Shown in pieces: positions 36,820 through 46,222 of a DNA stretch of 64,000 nucleotides. The stretch is from Rosa chinensis. Its lineage: Eukaryota; Streptophyta; Magnoliopsida; Rosales; Rosaceae. The notes under the pieces are model-generated. The model saw nothing but the letters and a program-made list of their open reading frames with translations, ran no database searches and was not told the DNA's origin. The stretch lies in assembly GCF_002994745.2 (NCBI RefSeq), contig NC_037091.1, positions 34,226,612-34,290,611 on the forward strand. Reading direction: 5' to 3'. The translations under genes were made by a program, and so were the position numbers. Positions within the stretch are counted from its first letter, which is position 1. Each line of letters starts with the position of its first letter.

Positions 36820-37946
36820 ATGGCCAACGTCATAGATATTTCGAGCAGTGAGGATTCCGGGTCTGACGTGTCGTTCAGCGTGGCGGATATGACCTTTATT
36901 GACTCGTTGCGTCCGTCTGCCCATGCAGGAACCTCACTGCCAGCACCGCTTGAAGTTGAGCCACTTCGGACCATCCCCTGGGAAATAGCTATGGATCGTG
37001 GTTCGCGTCCAGAGAGCTCTAGGGCGGGTGAGGTTGCTAGGCGCGACGAGCGCTTGGCGAGCAATAGTGCTGCCAGCGGCTCCGCTGGCGAAGGGGAAGC
37101 GCCGGGCCAAAACGTCGAGTCGGCGTGGTACCTCTCAGATGGCACCGCCGTCGACGAGGCAGGTGGGCGGATGGATGCCGCCGCTGTTAACCGGATGAAG
37201 CGGACGTTCCGGTTGCCGGGCTCGGTGAAGCTGCGCCCCCCGACAGCGGATGAGAAGGCCTCGATGCTCCCAGCGGGATGTGCTGCCGTGCACGAGGCCA
37301 TATTCCGCCAAGGAGTGACATTCCCGCTAGTGCCCAATCTCCAAATTCTTGTGTGCGAGTTTGGCCTTGCCTTTGGGCAGATCTGTCCCAACATGTGGCG
37401 GTTGATGTTGGCGATGAACTCCTTGTGGCGCTTGTCGGGGTGCGAGGGGCCTACCGTGGCGGAAGTGCTTCACTTCTACGAGCTAGTGTATGTGAAGCGC
37501 CGAGGTTGCAGAGGGTGCGTGAACCTGAGCCGCCGCCAGGGAGCGCCCAAGTTGATTGAGAATCTAAGGGACTCAATGTCCTACTGGCGGGGGACCTTCT
37601 GCGTCGCCACAGATGGCTGGGAGTACCACACTAGGTCGAATGTGGAGGGGCCGACGTTTAAGACTAAGTCGGAATTCCAGCCCATCCGAGGTTGGCAACT
37701 GGTTTCCGCTAAAACTAACTGGCGGTTTCAAACTTTTGCACACCTGCGGTTTTTGCTAATGATTATTGTGTTTGTGCAGCGGGACTAAGGTATATTCTGA
37801 CGCGCGAAGAGGAGTGTCGCGTGGCGAGGATCCGCGGCTGCTGGCGGAACCGCAATTTGCTTGACTTCCGTCTTCTGACCGGTTGGGAATTGCTGGTCGA
37901 CCTGGGGCTAACTCGCTCTATTGGTGAGAGCCATTCCGCCACACCT

Positions 37947-37984
<38 letters not shown>

Positions 37985-39534
37985 TCAGTGATGCGGACTG
38001 ACGGGTGTTTGTGTTTTTCTTTTCAGAAACCCCGCCCGGTAACAAATCTAGTCGCGACGCTTTCGAAAAAGCAATGGATCGTGCCGAGATAGAAAATTTT
38101 CTGGAGGCTATGTATGCCGAGGGGCTGGCGGCCCAGCAGACGGTGGTGAACCCGGAGACGCTGGTGCTGAGCCAGTCTGAGGTTGCGGTGGAGCTGCCGA
38201 TGCCGCACCACTCCCATCTGGGTGAGGATGGCCTGCCGGTAGTGCAGGCGGACACCCAAGTTGGCGGCGGGGAGAGGGGGATTGTTGGCACAAGGCCGCG
38301 GGAGCGGATGCCTACCACCCGGCGCGGTCCTCAAAAGAAGACGGTGCAGCCGACGGAGACTGCCACCGAGTCCCGGGGTGAGCCGACGGTGCGGGTGACG
38401 AGGACCGCTGCTGGGACACAACGGGCGTTGGAGAAAAAACGCCGGCAGCCTGACTCCCCCGTCGAGGAAGAGGAAGAAGAGGTGGTGATCGGAGTTCGCC
38501 AACAAAAGAAGGCTCGACAAGCTGCGTCGAAGGGTGCAGTGGCGGAGGGAGAGGCAGCAGCCGTCAGTGATCTGGACTCCTTTGCCGAGTATGCGCCATT
38601 CATGACAGAAGGGGAGCGGGCATTCCTTTTCCATCTGTGAGAGCGGCTGGGGTTCGGGGGTCTGGCGGGCATATCGCGCCCGACGGCAATTGACCAATCG
38701 CCCTTCAGCTCGGCGTTTGGTCAAATATCTGCGGGGTTACATGATATGTTCGAGGCGGCGTCTAAGCAGCCCCGGATTGAGGAAGAGCTCAGGGGAGAGA
38801 TCGGAGGTCTCCAGAGGGAGCTGGCGGAGGCCAAGGAGAGATTGGCGGAGGCCGAGCGGGGGCTGGCCAAGGCGGAGTGTGACTATGCGGACGCCCGCGG
38901 CAAGCTTAATGCGGCCATAAGGCGGGACCTGGAGAGGAATGAACGCGTCTCCCAGTTGGAGCAAGAGATCGCATTGCTGCAGGAGCGGATAGCCGCTAAA
39001 GATAAGAAGCTCATTATTGTGCAGCGGGAGTCTGCCGCCAGACTGGGTGAGATGCAGCGGCTGGACGGGGAGGTCAACCGCCTGAAAAATGAACAGAGTT
39101 CTTCTGCAGCCGCCGCCGTTGAAGCGTTCAAGATGTCGGCGGAGTATAAAAAGACATTGACCGAAGCGGCGAAGTCTGGGGCCCGGGCCAATATAGACAT
39201 GTTGACGCGGAAGGGCGCCATTGACTTTGTAAAGGCGTCACAGCCCGACGTGCCGGTGGTCGAGGGTGTCCCGCCGGAGACAGAAGTCGTGCCTCCCACT
39301 GCGGCAGGTACTCATTCGGGCAGCGGGGAAAGTGGCTCCCATCCGCCGGAAAGGTCCCAGCAGACTCCCCAGCAGACCCCGTCGGAGGTGTCACGTGCCG
39401 GCTTTCTGGAGGCACACACCCGGGCGGATGGTACAATGGAGACTCCCAGTCCGACAGCTCGAGGGTCCGATCAGGCGAGCCGATCGGTCGTGCCGCCGCC
39501 AGTTGAAGCCGGAGAAGCCGAAGACAACCGCTGA
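36820..39534 (+). CDS. Antisense accessory gene of the gypsy element (PF04195-like)
   Basis: This gene runs opposite to gag-pol. Three exons join in phase: 36820-37690, 37780-37923 and 38027-39534 (acceptors tttgtgcag and cttttcag, donor gtgag). It gives about 840 codons with one in-frame TGA at 38638-38640. The N-terminal half (FRLPGSVKLRPPTADEKAS, FPLVPNLQILVCEFGLAFGQ, then WRGTFCVATDGWEY) resembles the Putative gypsy type transposon domain (PF04195) by memory. Exon 3 has an acidic/basic low-complexity part (a run of Glu, KKRRQPDSP), then a coiled coil of about 110 residues (EELRGEIGGLQRELAEAKER onward) and a Pro/Ser-rich tail. Function unknown. An upstream in-frame ATG at 36799 exists; I prefer ATGGCCAAC at 36820. 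The TGA may inactivate this copy, or the gene may end there. Confidence 0.72.
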
Positions 39535-39945
39535 AGCTAGCTGAGACTTCCATAGGTTTTTTTTTTACACTGTAATAATGAACTATTTTGGGTGGGGAGT
39601 CCCAGCCCTGAAATGAAATTTCAGAGTTTGACGTTTGTCATGATGTGTTTGTACCGCTAGAGTTTTGACGTAGAGATTTTTCTTTTGCCAAGCAATGAAA
39701 CATTAAAGGAATTAAAATTGGTCCAAGTGCACCACGTAGCGGACGTGGTCCGCTGACGATTCCTGGCGTTGCCAGTTGCCCTCAGTGCTAGACTTGGTAA
39801 CAATGGTTTGAATAATTCCTCGTTTCATTGATAGCTGACTGATCAGCGTTTACAAAAGAGGGGTAGTACCCGTTGGGTAGCTTCCCTTAGCTAAATATTG
39901 AACAAAAATTTAGCTAAGTCAAGATGCTCTTGGGTAGCGGCATGA
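39535..39945. other. Tail-to-tail spacer between the antisense gene and gag-pol
   Basis: The two convergent genes of the gypsy element are separated by 411 bp. The spacer must hold 3' ends of both if both are expressed. I see no clear open frame or hairpin. Confidence 0.5.
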
Positions 39946-42900
39946 CTATTTGTAATAATACCGAAGGTGTTCGGTATTCCAAGGGTGGGTCGTTGTGACG
40001 CCATCCTTGTCCATTAAGTAGAAGGTGCCTGGGCTAACGACTTCCACAATTTTGTATGGACCTTCCCAAGTTGGGCGAAGCTTTGTTGGCGGTGGAATGA
40101 CTTCCTTCATTACCCAGTCCCCCAGTTGGAGGTTCCGGGCCTTGACTCTGGCGTTGTAGAAACGCGATACCCGCTGCTTGTTTTGCAGGTTGCATAGGTG
40201 GGCCCTGTGTCGCTTTTCCTCCAGGAGGTCCTTGTCCAGGTTGATGCCGTCAGTGTTGGTCTCTGGGCGGTAGCCCTCGACTCTGGCGGTAGGTTGAGAG
40301 ACCTCAATGGGCAGGACAGCCTCCGTTCCGAACATCATGCAGAAGGGAGTTTCACCAGTTGCGGAAGTTGGGGTTGTTCTGATGGCCCATAGAACTTCCG
40401 GGAGTTTCTCCGCCCATAGACCCTTTGCTTTGTCGAGTTTTTTCTTCAGCAGCCTTTTGATTATCTTGTTTGCTGCTTCGACCTGACCGTTGGTCTGGGG
40501 GTGGGCGACAGATGCAAAACTCATCTTAGTACCCAAGTTGGCGGTGAAAGAGATGAGCTCCTTGTTGTTAAATTGTGTGCCATTGTCGGTGATTATCGTG
40601 TGTGGGACACCGTAACGGCAGTAGATGTTCTTCCAGAGGAAGTGAATTACCTTGGCGGTAGTTATTGCTGTTAGTGGTTCCGCCTCTATCCACTTGCTGT
40701 CGTAGTCGATAGCCACTATGATGTACTTGAACTGGCCCTTGGCGGTTTGAAATTTTCCCATCAGATCCAGGCCCCAAGTTGAGTGGATCCATGGGGCGAC
40801 GATGACCGATAGTGGTTCCGCCGGTGCATGCGGGATGTCAGCAAATTGTTGGCACCTGTGGCATGATCTTGATACCTGGCGGGCATCGTCGCCGAGAGTA
40901 GGCCAAAAATAGCCTTGTCGCATTGTGCGATTGGCTAAGGATCTGGCGCCTGAATGGTTTCCGCATTCTCCGCTATGAATTGCTGCCAGAACGACCTTTC
41001 CCTCCTCTGGGGTTAGGCAGCGGAGGTTGGGATGGGTGAGTCCCTGGCGGTACAGCTTGCCGTTCTGGATGTTGTAGCGGGTTGCCCTCCGCTGGAGTTG
41101 TCGCGCCTTAACCTTGTCGTCCGGCAATGTGCCGTTGCGCTTGTACTGAATGACCTCGTCCATCCAGCTGGTATTGACCTCAATGTTGAAGATCTCCGCC
41201 AGGGTTTTTGTGATACTTGGCTTGTCAAGACATTCCACTCTTGTGTCCGCTGGACTCTGATGTGGCTGGGCGGTTGCTAGCCTTGCCAGTGAATCAGCCT
41301 TGGCGTTCTTTTCCCTGGGGATTTGTGTGATGTTATGAAATTTGAATTTCTTGAGGAGTGTCTTAACGTACCCCAAGTATGCCGCTAACTGTTGGTCCTT
41401 GGCCTGGAAGCTGTCATTGACCTGATTAACGACCAACTGGGAATCACTGAAGATGTTGACGCTGTCAGCCCCTGAATCGATGGCGAGGAGTAGGCCGGCA
41501 ATGAGTGCTTCGTATTCCGCCATGTTGTTGGAGGCTTTGAAGTTGAATTTTAGTGCGTATTCCACATTCAGCCCCCCAGGGCCTGTGAGGATGACCCCTG
41601 CGCCGCTGGCCTTGGCGCTGGCGGAGCCGTCCACATGCAGGTTCCAATCTGATTGTAGGGGAGCTGGCTCCCTAGCGGTGACCATTTCCGTCCCGGGCTC
41701 ATTCTCCGTGCTGGGACTGGGCTGACGCTCAGTGAGCTCGGCGATGAAGTCCGCTACCGCCTGACCCTTCATGGCGGTTCTTGGCTTGTAGTCTATGTCA
41801 AATTCACTGAGCTCGATGGCCCACTTGCTGAGGCGCCCTGAATGTTCAGGGTTCTGCATCACCTGTCTCAGTGGTTGATTGGTCAGCACGTGGATTGTGT
41901 GCGCTTGAAAATACTGGCGGAGGCGCCTGGCGGCAACGATGAGTGCAAGAGCTAGCTGCTCTAAGGGTGGATACCTTGTTTCTGCCCCGTTCATGCCCCT
42001 GCCGGCGTAGAAAACTGGGAGCTCGTCCTGTCCCTCCCGCCGGACAATGGCGCAACTCACCGCTGATACCGATACCGCTAGGTATATGAACAGTGTCTCT
42101 CCTTGCACAGGGATAGAGAGTAGTGGGACTGCCGCCAGATAATCCTTCAAGCCCCGAAACGCCGCCTGACATTCTGGGTTCCAGTTGATGACTTTCTTGT
42201 GAGTTGTTTTGAGGAGTTTGAAAAATGGGGCACACCTGTCAGTGAGCCTGGAGATGAATCGAGAGAGGGCGGTTAACTTGCCTTGGAGGCATTGGACGTG
42301 TACCTTATACTCAGGGTCTGCCAGGTCGAGTATGGCCTGCACCTTGTCCGGGTTAGCCTCGATGCCTCGTTCACTGACGATATAACCCAGAAATTTGCTG
42401 GCGGTGACGCCAAAGAAGCATTTTTCTGGGTTGAGGCGCATGCCATAGGCCAGGAGGATGGTAACTATGATCTTGAGGTTTGCCACGTGTCCGCTGGCCT
42501 TTATACTCTTGACCAACATGTCGTCCACGTAGACCTCGATTATCTTGCCCAAATGTTCAGCGAACATAGCATTCATCAGCCGCTGATAAGTTGCTCCGGC
42601 GTTCTTCAGACCGAAAGGCATAACATTGTAGCAGTAGAGGCCCTTGTCGGTGGTGAAGGTGGTACACTCCTGATCGCTGGGATGCATCTTGATCTGATTG
42701 TAGCCGGAGAAAGCGTCCATCATGCTGAGGAGTTCATGCCCGGCGGTTGTGTCAACCAGCTGATCAATGCGTGGGAGAGGGAAACTGTCCTTTGGGCACG
42801 CCTTGTTGAGATTTTTGAAGTCGACACACATCCGCCACCTGCCGCTAGGCTTCTTGACCATGACCAGGTTGGAGATCCATTGGGGATAGATTACCTGGCG

Positions 42901-45654
42901 GATGAATCCAATGCCCTGGAGTTTGGCGACCTCTTCTCCTATGGCGCGGTATTTCTCCTCGTCGAAGGCCCTTCGCCTCTGCTTGATGGGATGGAAGGAT
43001 GGCTTAATGGTTAGTTTGTGTGTGATGATTTCGGGAGAGATACCTGGCATGTCCGCATATGACCATGCGAAAACGGCGGCGTTGTCCCGCAGGAATTGAG
43101 TGAGTTCTGCGGCTACTTCTGGGTCTAGCTGAGCTCCTATGCGGACTGTCCGCTCTGGGTGCTCGTCAGAGATGCTGATGACCTTCAACGATGTTTCAGG
43201 ATTGACCGGTTCCTTCCTTACGTATTTCTCCTCCTCATCCCTAGGATCCTCGAAGATATCTGGTGGCGGTGCCTGATTTCCTACCGTTAGGATTTCGTGG
43301 CGGCGGGTTGACCGCGCAATGGTGGTAGAGTAGCATTCTCGTGCCAGTTGCTGACTTCCCCTGACACAGCCCGTGCCGTTGGGTGTGGGGAACTTCATGA
43401 GAAGCATGTATCCGGCGATGATGCATTTGAGCTTGTTGAGTGCCGGCCGTCCTATGATGGCGTTATATGAACTGAAACAGTCCACAATTATAAATTCGGT
43501 ATGTACCTCCGCCATACATGGACTGGAGCCGATGGTTAACCGCATGTAGTCAGAACCCAGCGGCTGAGTGATATCGCCGGAGAAGCTAAGCAATGGCTCA
43601 TGGTCTTGTAGTAGTTTCTTGTTCCGCTTAAGGTTGTTGTAACAACCGCTGAATATGACATTGACAGCAGATCCGCTATCCACCAAGATTCTTCCTACTG
43701 ACCATCTGTCGAGAATGGCATCGATCAGGAATGGGTCGTCATGGGGTAGATGTACTCCGCGCTCCTCCTCCTCTGAGAAGGTGATGGGCTCCCAACCAGA
43801 CTTTGGGAGTTTGGTGGATCTCTCGTAGCGGATGTTACAGACTTCCTTTGGGTGATTGGCGCGTGCGTAACGCTTTCTTGCCCTGTGAGACATGTTGGTG
43901 ATTGGAGCCCCGCCGTCGATGGTGTTGATGCGGCCCAGTGGCTCAATGTTGGCAATCACAGGTGGCGGTTGGCGCACCTTGAACTGATCCATCTTGCCGT
44001 CACGGTATAGGGTCTCAATGGTTGTTTTGAGAGCGTTGCAACTGTTGGTATTGTGACCGCTGTCCTCGTGGTACTTGCACCACATGCCGGTGTTTCTTGG
44101 CTTACCCTTTTTGGGGAATCTCGGTGAGGGTGGCGGTGGTATCTGATCCTTGCACTGATTGTAAATCTCCTCGTACGAGGCTGTGAGGACGGTGAACACT
44201 GCATACCGCTGAGAGGATTCCGTCTGCTTGTTGCGATTGTCCCCATGGGATTGGCGGTTGCCCTTGTAGTGGTTGTCTTTCTGCCTCTTGCTTTGGTAAC
44301 CGCCCTGCTGCCACTCCCTCTTCTTGTCGGCTGGCGGTGCAGTGGGGGCTTTGCTGGCGGTCTCTTGATGGCTGGAGGAGGGTTGAGATGACTTTGCTGG
44401 TGTTGCTGGTGGCGGTGGGGTTTCTCCATATGTGATAAACTCTGCCTGGGCATGAATGACCGCCTCACTCATAAGGTGATCATACGCCGCATTTGGATGA
44501 TTGTAGTTGAGGTGATAGAGGAATGGTCCCTTAAGGAGTCCCTGCTTGAAAGCCGCCGAAGCCATTGTTTTGTCGAGATCGCGGCACTGAGATGCTGCCG
44601 CTCGCCATCTTGTGACGAATGCCTTCAATGATTCGTCCCCTCCCTGTCTGACGCCAAACAACTGGCTCGTGTTGTGATGACCGGCGGACAACAAGATGAA
44701 TCGAGAGAGGAAAGCATGAGATAATGCGTGGAATGAGTCGATGGACCCTGGCGGACACTCGAAAAACCAACTCATTGCCTCACTATCCAGCGTTTCGCTG
44801 AACAAGTGGCACAGGGTGGCGTCATCAAATCCCTTGTTGTTGGTGACCTTCTTGAACGTGTCCATGTGGACGAAGGGATCGGTCTTACCGCTATAATGTG
44901 ACATTTTTGGGGTCTTTGCAAACGCTGGTCTGACGGCTTGCAAAATTGTGGCGGTGAATGGGCCTGGCCTGGACGCGAAGAGTGGGTTTGGGGCTGGCGC
45001 CGGGGTGCCTGCCTCCGCCAGGATTAATCTCCGTTCTAACTGCTGCATTCTCTCCAAAATTTGGGTGGTTGCGTCGCCAGCAGGGCCCGCTCGGGCGTTC
45101 CGCGGAGCGAACCCCCGCCCGGGAATGGGTAGATTACCCTCAGTCCTTGTTCTAGTCCTCGAGTGGTGGGTGCGCAGCGATGACTCCGCCTCCTGCTCCG
45201 GCAGTTGTGGGATAGGGGGTGGTCCCATTCCTGCCAGCTCAGGTGGGCTTAGCTGTACCTGCATTTGCACGATGGGTCCTATACCAGCGGTAGGCCGGCT
45301 GTGTCTGGTGCTGTGTGACTGCTCACTTCGTGCAGGGTTGGCGTTTGCGTCCAGCGCTCGCCTTAGCTCGTCGAAACGTGTCATCAGCGTGGCCACTTGG
45401 TTTTGGGCCTCCGCCCTCTCCTTGCGTTCCTGCTCGCGCTCTCTGTTTGCTTTGTGGAGGTCCGCCAGCGCCAGCTCATACAAGGCGGTGAGGTCCTGAC
45501 CTGGGGGACGGCTGCTGCTTGGATTTGTTTCACCGCCTGGGTTGACCGGGGTGTTGAATAGTGCGCGGTTGATGCTTACCGCTGGGCGGGCGGGTTGGGG
45601 AACGGCGGACTGGTCTGCCTGCTCCCCGATATTTCCCCCGCTACCGTTAGTCAT
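39946..45654 (-). CDS. Gypsy Gag-Pol polyprotein (1902 aa), intact
   Basis: A single open frame begins 35 bp after the primer site. Order by approximate residue: gag 250-420 (LSHAFLSRFILLSAGHH); a CX3H/HX4C-like cluster CKYHEDSGHNTNSC at 525; aspartic protease ILVDSGSAVNVIF at 657; reverse transcriptase 900-1100 (MCVDFKNLNKACPKDSFPLP, YVDDMLVKS); a first RNase H near 1190 with its usual first Asp region altered (FIYLAVSVSAVSCAI); a second RNase H at 1340-1460 with HVDGSA, NNMAEYEAL, SDSQLVVNQV and AKADSLARL; integrase from 1560 with SCHRCQQ, then Asp in GLDLMG (1628), TDNGTQF (1688) and Glu in NGQVEAANK (1726). No chromodomain is visible. Dual RNase H is the mark of the Tat lineage. Everything needed for transposition appears present. 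Confidence 0.97.
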   Translation of the reverse strand: MTNGSGGNIGEQADQSAVPQPARPAVSINRALFNTPVNPGGETNPSSSRPPGQDLTALYELALADLHKANREREQERKERAEAQNQVATLMTRFDELRRALDANANPARSEQSHSTRHSRPTAGIGPIVQMQVQLSPPELAGMGPPPIPQLPEQEAESSLRTHHSRTRTRTEGNLPIPGRGFAPRNARAGPAGDATTQILERMQQLERRLILAEAGTPAPAPNPLFASRPGPFTATILQAVRPAFAKTPKMSHYSGKTDPFVHMDTFKKVTNNKGFDDATLCHLFSETLDSEAMSWFFECPPGSIDSFHALSHAFLSRFILLSAGHHNTSQLFGVRQGGDESLKAFVTRWRAAASQCRDLDKTMASAAFKQGLLKGPFLYHLNYNHPNAAYDHLMSEAVIHAQAEFITYGETPPPPATPAKSSQPSSSHQETASKAPTAPPADKKREWQQGGYQSKRQKDNHYKGNRQSHGDNRNKQTESSQRYAVFTVLTASYEEIYNQCKDQIPPPPSPRFPKKGKPRNTGMWCKYHEDSGHNTNSCNALKTTIETLYRDGKMDQFKVRQPPPVIANIEPLGRINTIDGGAPITNMSHRARKRYARANHPKEVCNIRYERSTKLPKSGWEPITFSEEEERGVHLPHDDPFLIDAILDRWSVGRILVDSGSAVNVIFSGCYNNLKRNKKLLQDHEPLLSFSGDITQPLGSDYMRLTIGSSPCMAEVHTEFIIVDCFSSYNAIIGRPALNKLKCIIAGYMLLMKFPTPNGTGCVRGSQQLARECYSTTIARSTRRHEILTVGNQAPPPDIFEDPRDEEEKYVRKEPVNPETSLKVISISDEHPERTVRIGAQLDPEVAAELTQFLRDNAAVFAWSYADMPGISPEIITHKLTIKPSFHPIKQRRRAFDEEKYRAIGEEVAKLQGIGFIRQVIYPQWISNLVMVKKPSGRWRMCVDFKNLNKACPKDSFPLPRIDQLVDTTAGHELLSMMDAFSGYNQIKMHPSDQECTTFTTDKGLYCYNVMPFGLKNAGATYQRLMNAMFAEHLGKIIEVYVDDMLVKSIKASGHVANLKIIVTILLAYGMRLNPEKCFFGVTASKFLGYIVSERGIEANPDKVQAILDLADPEYKVHVQCLQGKLTALSRFISRLTDRCAPFFKLLKTTHKKVINWNPECQAAFRGLKDYLAAVPLLSIPVQGETLFIYLAVSVSAVSCAIVRREGQDELPVFYAGRGMNGAETRYPPLEQLALALIVAARRLRQYFQAHTIHVLTNQPLRQVMQNPEHSGRLSKWAIELSEFDIDYKPRTAMKGQAVADFIAELTERQPSPSTENEPGTEMVTAREPAPLQSDWNLHVDGSASAKASGAGVILTGPGGLNVEYALKFNFKASNNMAEYEALIAGLLLAIDSGADSVNIFSDSQLVVNQVNDSFQAKDQQLAAYLGYVKTLLKKFKFHNITQIPREKNAKADSLARLATAQPHQSPADTRVECLDKPSITKTLAEIFNIEVNTSWMDEVIQYKRNGTLPDDKVKARQLQRRATRYNIQNGKLYRQGLTHPNLRCLTPEEGKVVLAAIHSGECGNHSGARSLANRTMRQGYFWPTLGDDARQVSRSCHRCQQFADIPHAPAEPLSVIVAPWIHSTWGLDLMGKFQTAKGQFKYIIVAIDYDSKWIEAEPLTAITTAKVIHFLWKNIYCRYGVPHTIITDNGTQFNNKELISFTANLGTKMSFASVAHPQTNGQVEAANKIIKRLLKKKLDKAKGLWAEKLPEVLWAIRTTPTSATGETPFCMMFGTEAVLPIEVSQPTARVEGYRPETNTDGINLDKDLLEEKRHRAHLCNLQNKQRVSRFYNARVKARNLQLGDWVMKEVIPPPTKLRPTWEGPYKIVEVVSPGTFYLMDKDGVTTTHPWNTEHLRYYYK

Positions 45655-45688
45655 GGTAATTGTGATGGGATGACCTTCTGTTCAAGGA

Positions 45689-45706
45689 TTCCCACAGACG
45701 GCGCCA
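45689..45706 (-). other. Primer binding site of the gypsy element
   Basis: Minus strand: TGGCGCCGTCTGTGGGAA, one base after the 5' LTR. The first eight bases (TGGCGCCG) match a tRNA-Asp 3' end as in the gag-only element; the rest differ, so the primer tRNA is uncertain. Confidence 0.8.
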
Positions 45707-45707
45707 A

Positions 45708-46222
45708 TGTTAATGTCTAAAAGTCTAGCGGTAGCTGGACCTTAGTTAACGCTGATCCGGCGGGCGGATCGATACCTTTGTTGTGAGTGGTTCCCGTTAC
45801 CTGTCAAATAAAATACAATGGGTGTCAGAGGGAGACCGCGCCGGGCGGTCTTCAACTCTCCGATGCCTAAGTTAGTCAATGTATTTATGTTGACAAAGTA
45901 ACAGTAGGTAAGTATTGAATGCGTCATTAATGAGGAGAGAGGAGAGAACCTTTTATAGGTGAGGAAGAGGATGATCTTCTCTTTGTTTTCGATGTGGGAC
46001 TGATGGTGCTTCAGTTCCCAGTTTCAGTAGCTTCTGATGCCATCTTGACACGGCGCGTGGCGGCGCGTCGGCGGTGCTTTGGGGTTGATCCGGGGCTCAG
46101 GCGGTAACCCGGCTAACTGTCTTTACGCCAGTCACTCATATGGTGGGCGTTGGTACCCCTGGTGGTACCATGAGCGTGGCTCATTATAGCTAATTATGCT
46201 TGCAAATGGACATGTATGTACA
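45708..46222 (-). repeat. 5' LTR of the gypsy element
   Basis: 515 bp and identical, as far as I can see, to 34179-34693. It ends next to ggaag, the target duplication. Confidence 0.95.
45951..45957 (-). promoter_or_regulatory. TATA box in the gypsy 5' LTR
   Basis: The minus strand reads ACCTATAAAAGGTTC, a strong plant TATA box, about 240 bp before the end of the LTR. It should drive gag-pol. Confidence 0.6.

Larger units (their letters stand above)
34179..46222 (-). mobile_element. Complete young Ty3/gypsy (Tat-lineage) retrotransposon, 12.0 kb
   Basis: The LTRs (34179-34693 and 45708-46222, 515 bp each) appear identical, and ggaag is duplicated at 34174-34178 and 46223-46227. Primer site, polypurine tract, an open gag-pol, a minisatellite and an opposite-strand gene are all present. 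The dual RNase H and the extra antisense gene between pol and the 3' LTR place it in the Tat group. Identical LTRs indicate a very recent insertion. It landed in the solo-LTR-like sequence. Confidence 0.96.

Noticed and set aside
36792..39553. Minus-strand frames of 113-233 codons
   Set aside because: Shadows of the GC-rich plus-strand antisense gene, which has phased introns and a coiled coil.
42283..43014. Plus-strand frame of 243 codons opposite gypsy pol
   Set aside because: Exact antisense of the reverse transcriptase region with no independent signal.
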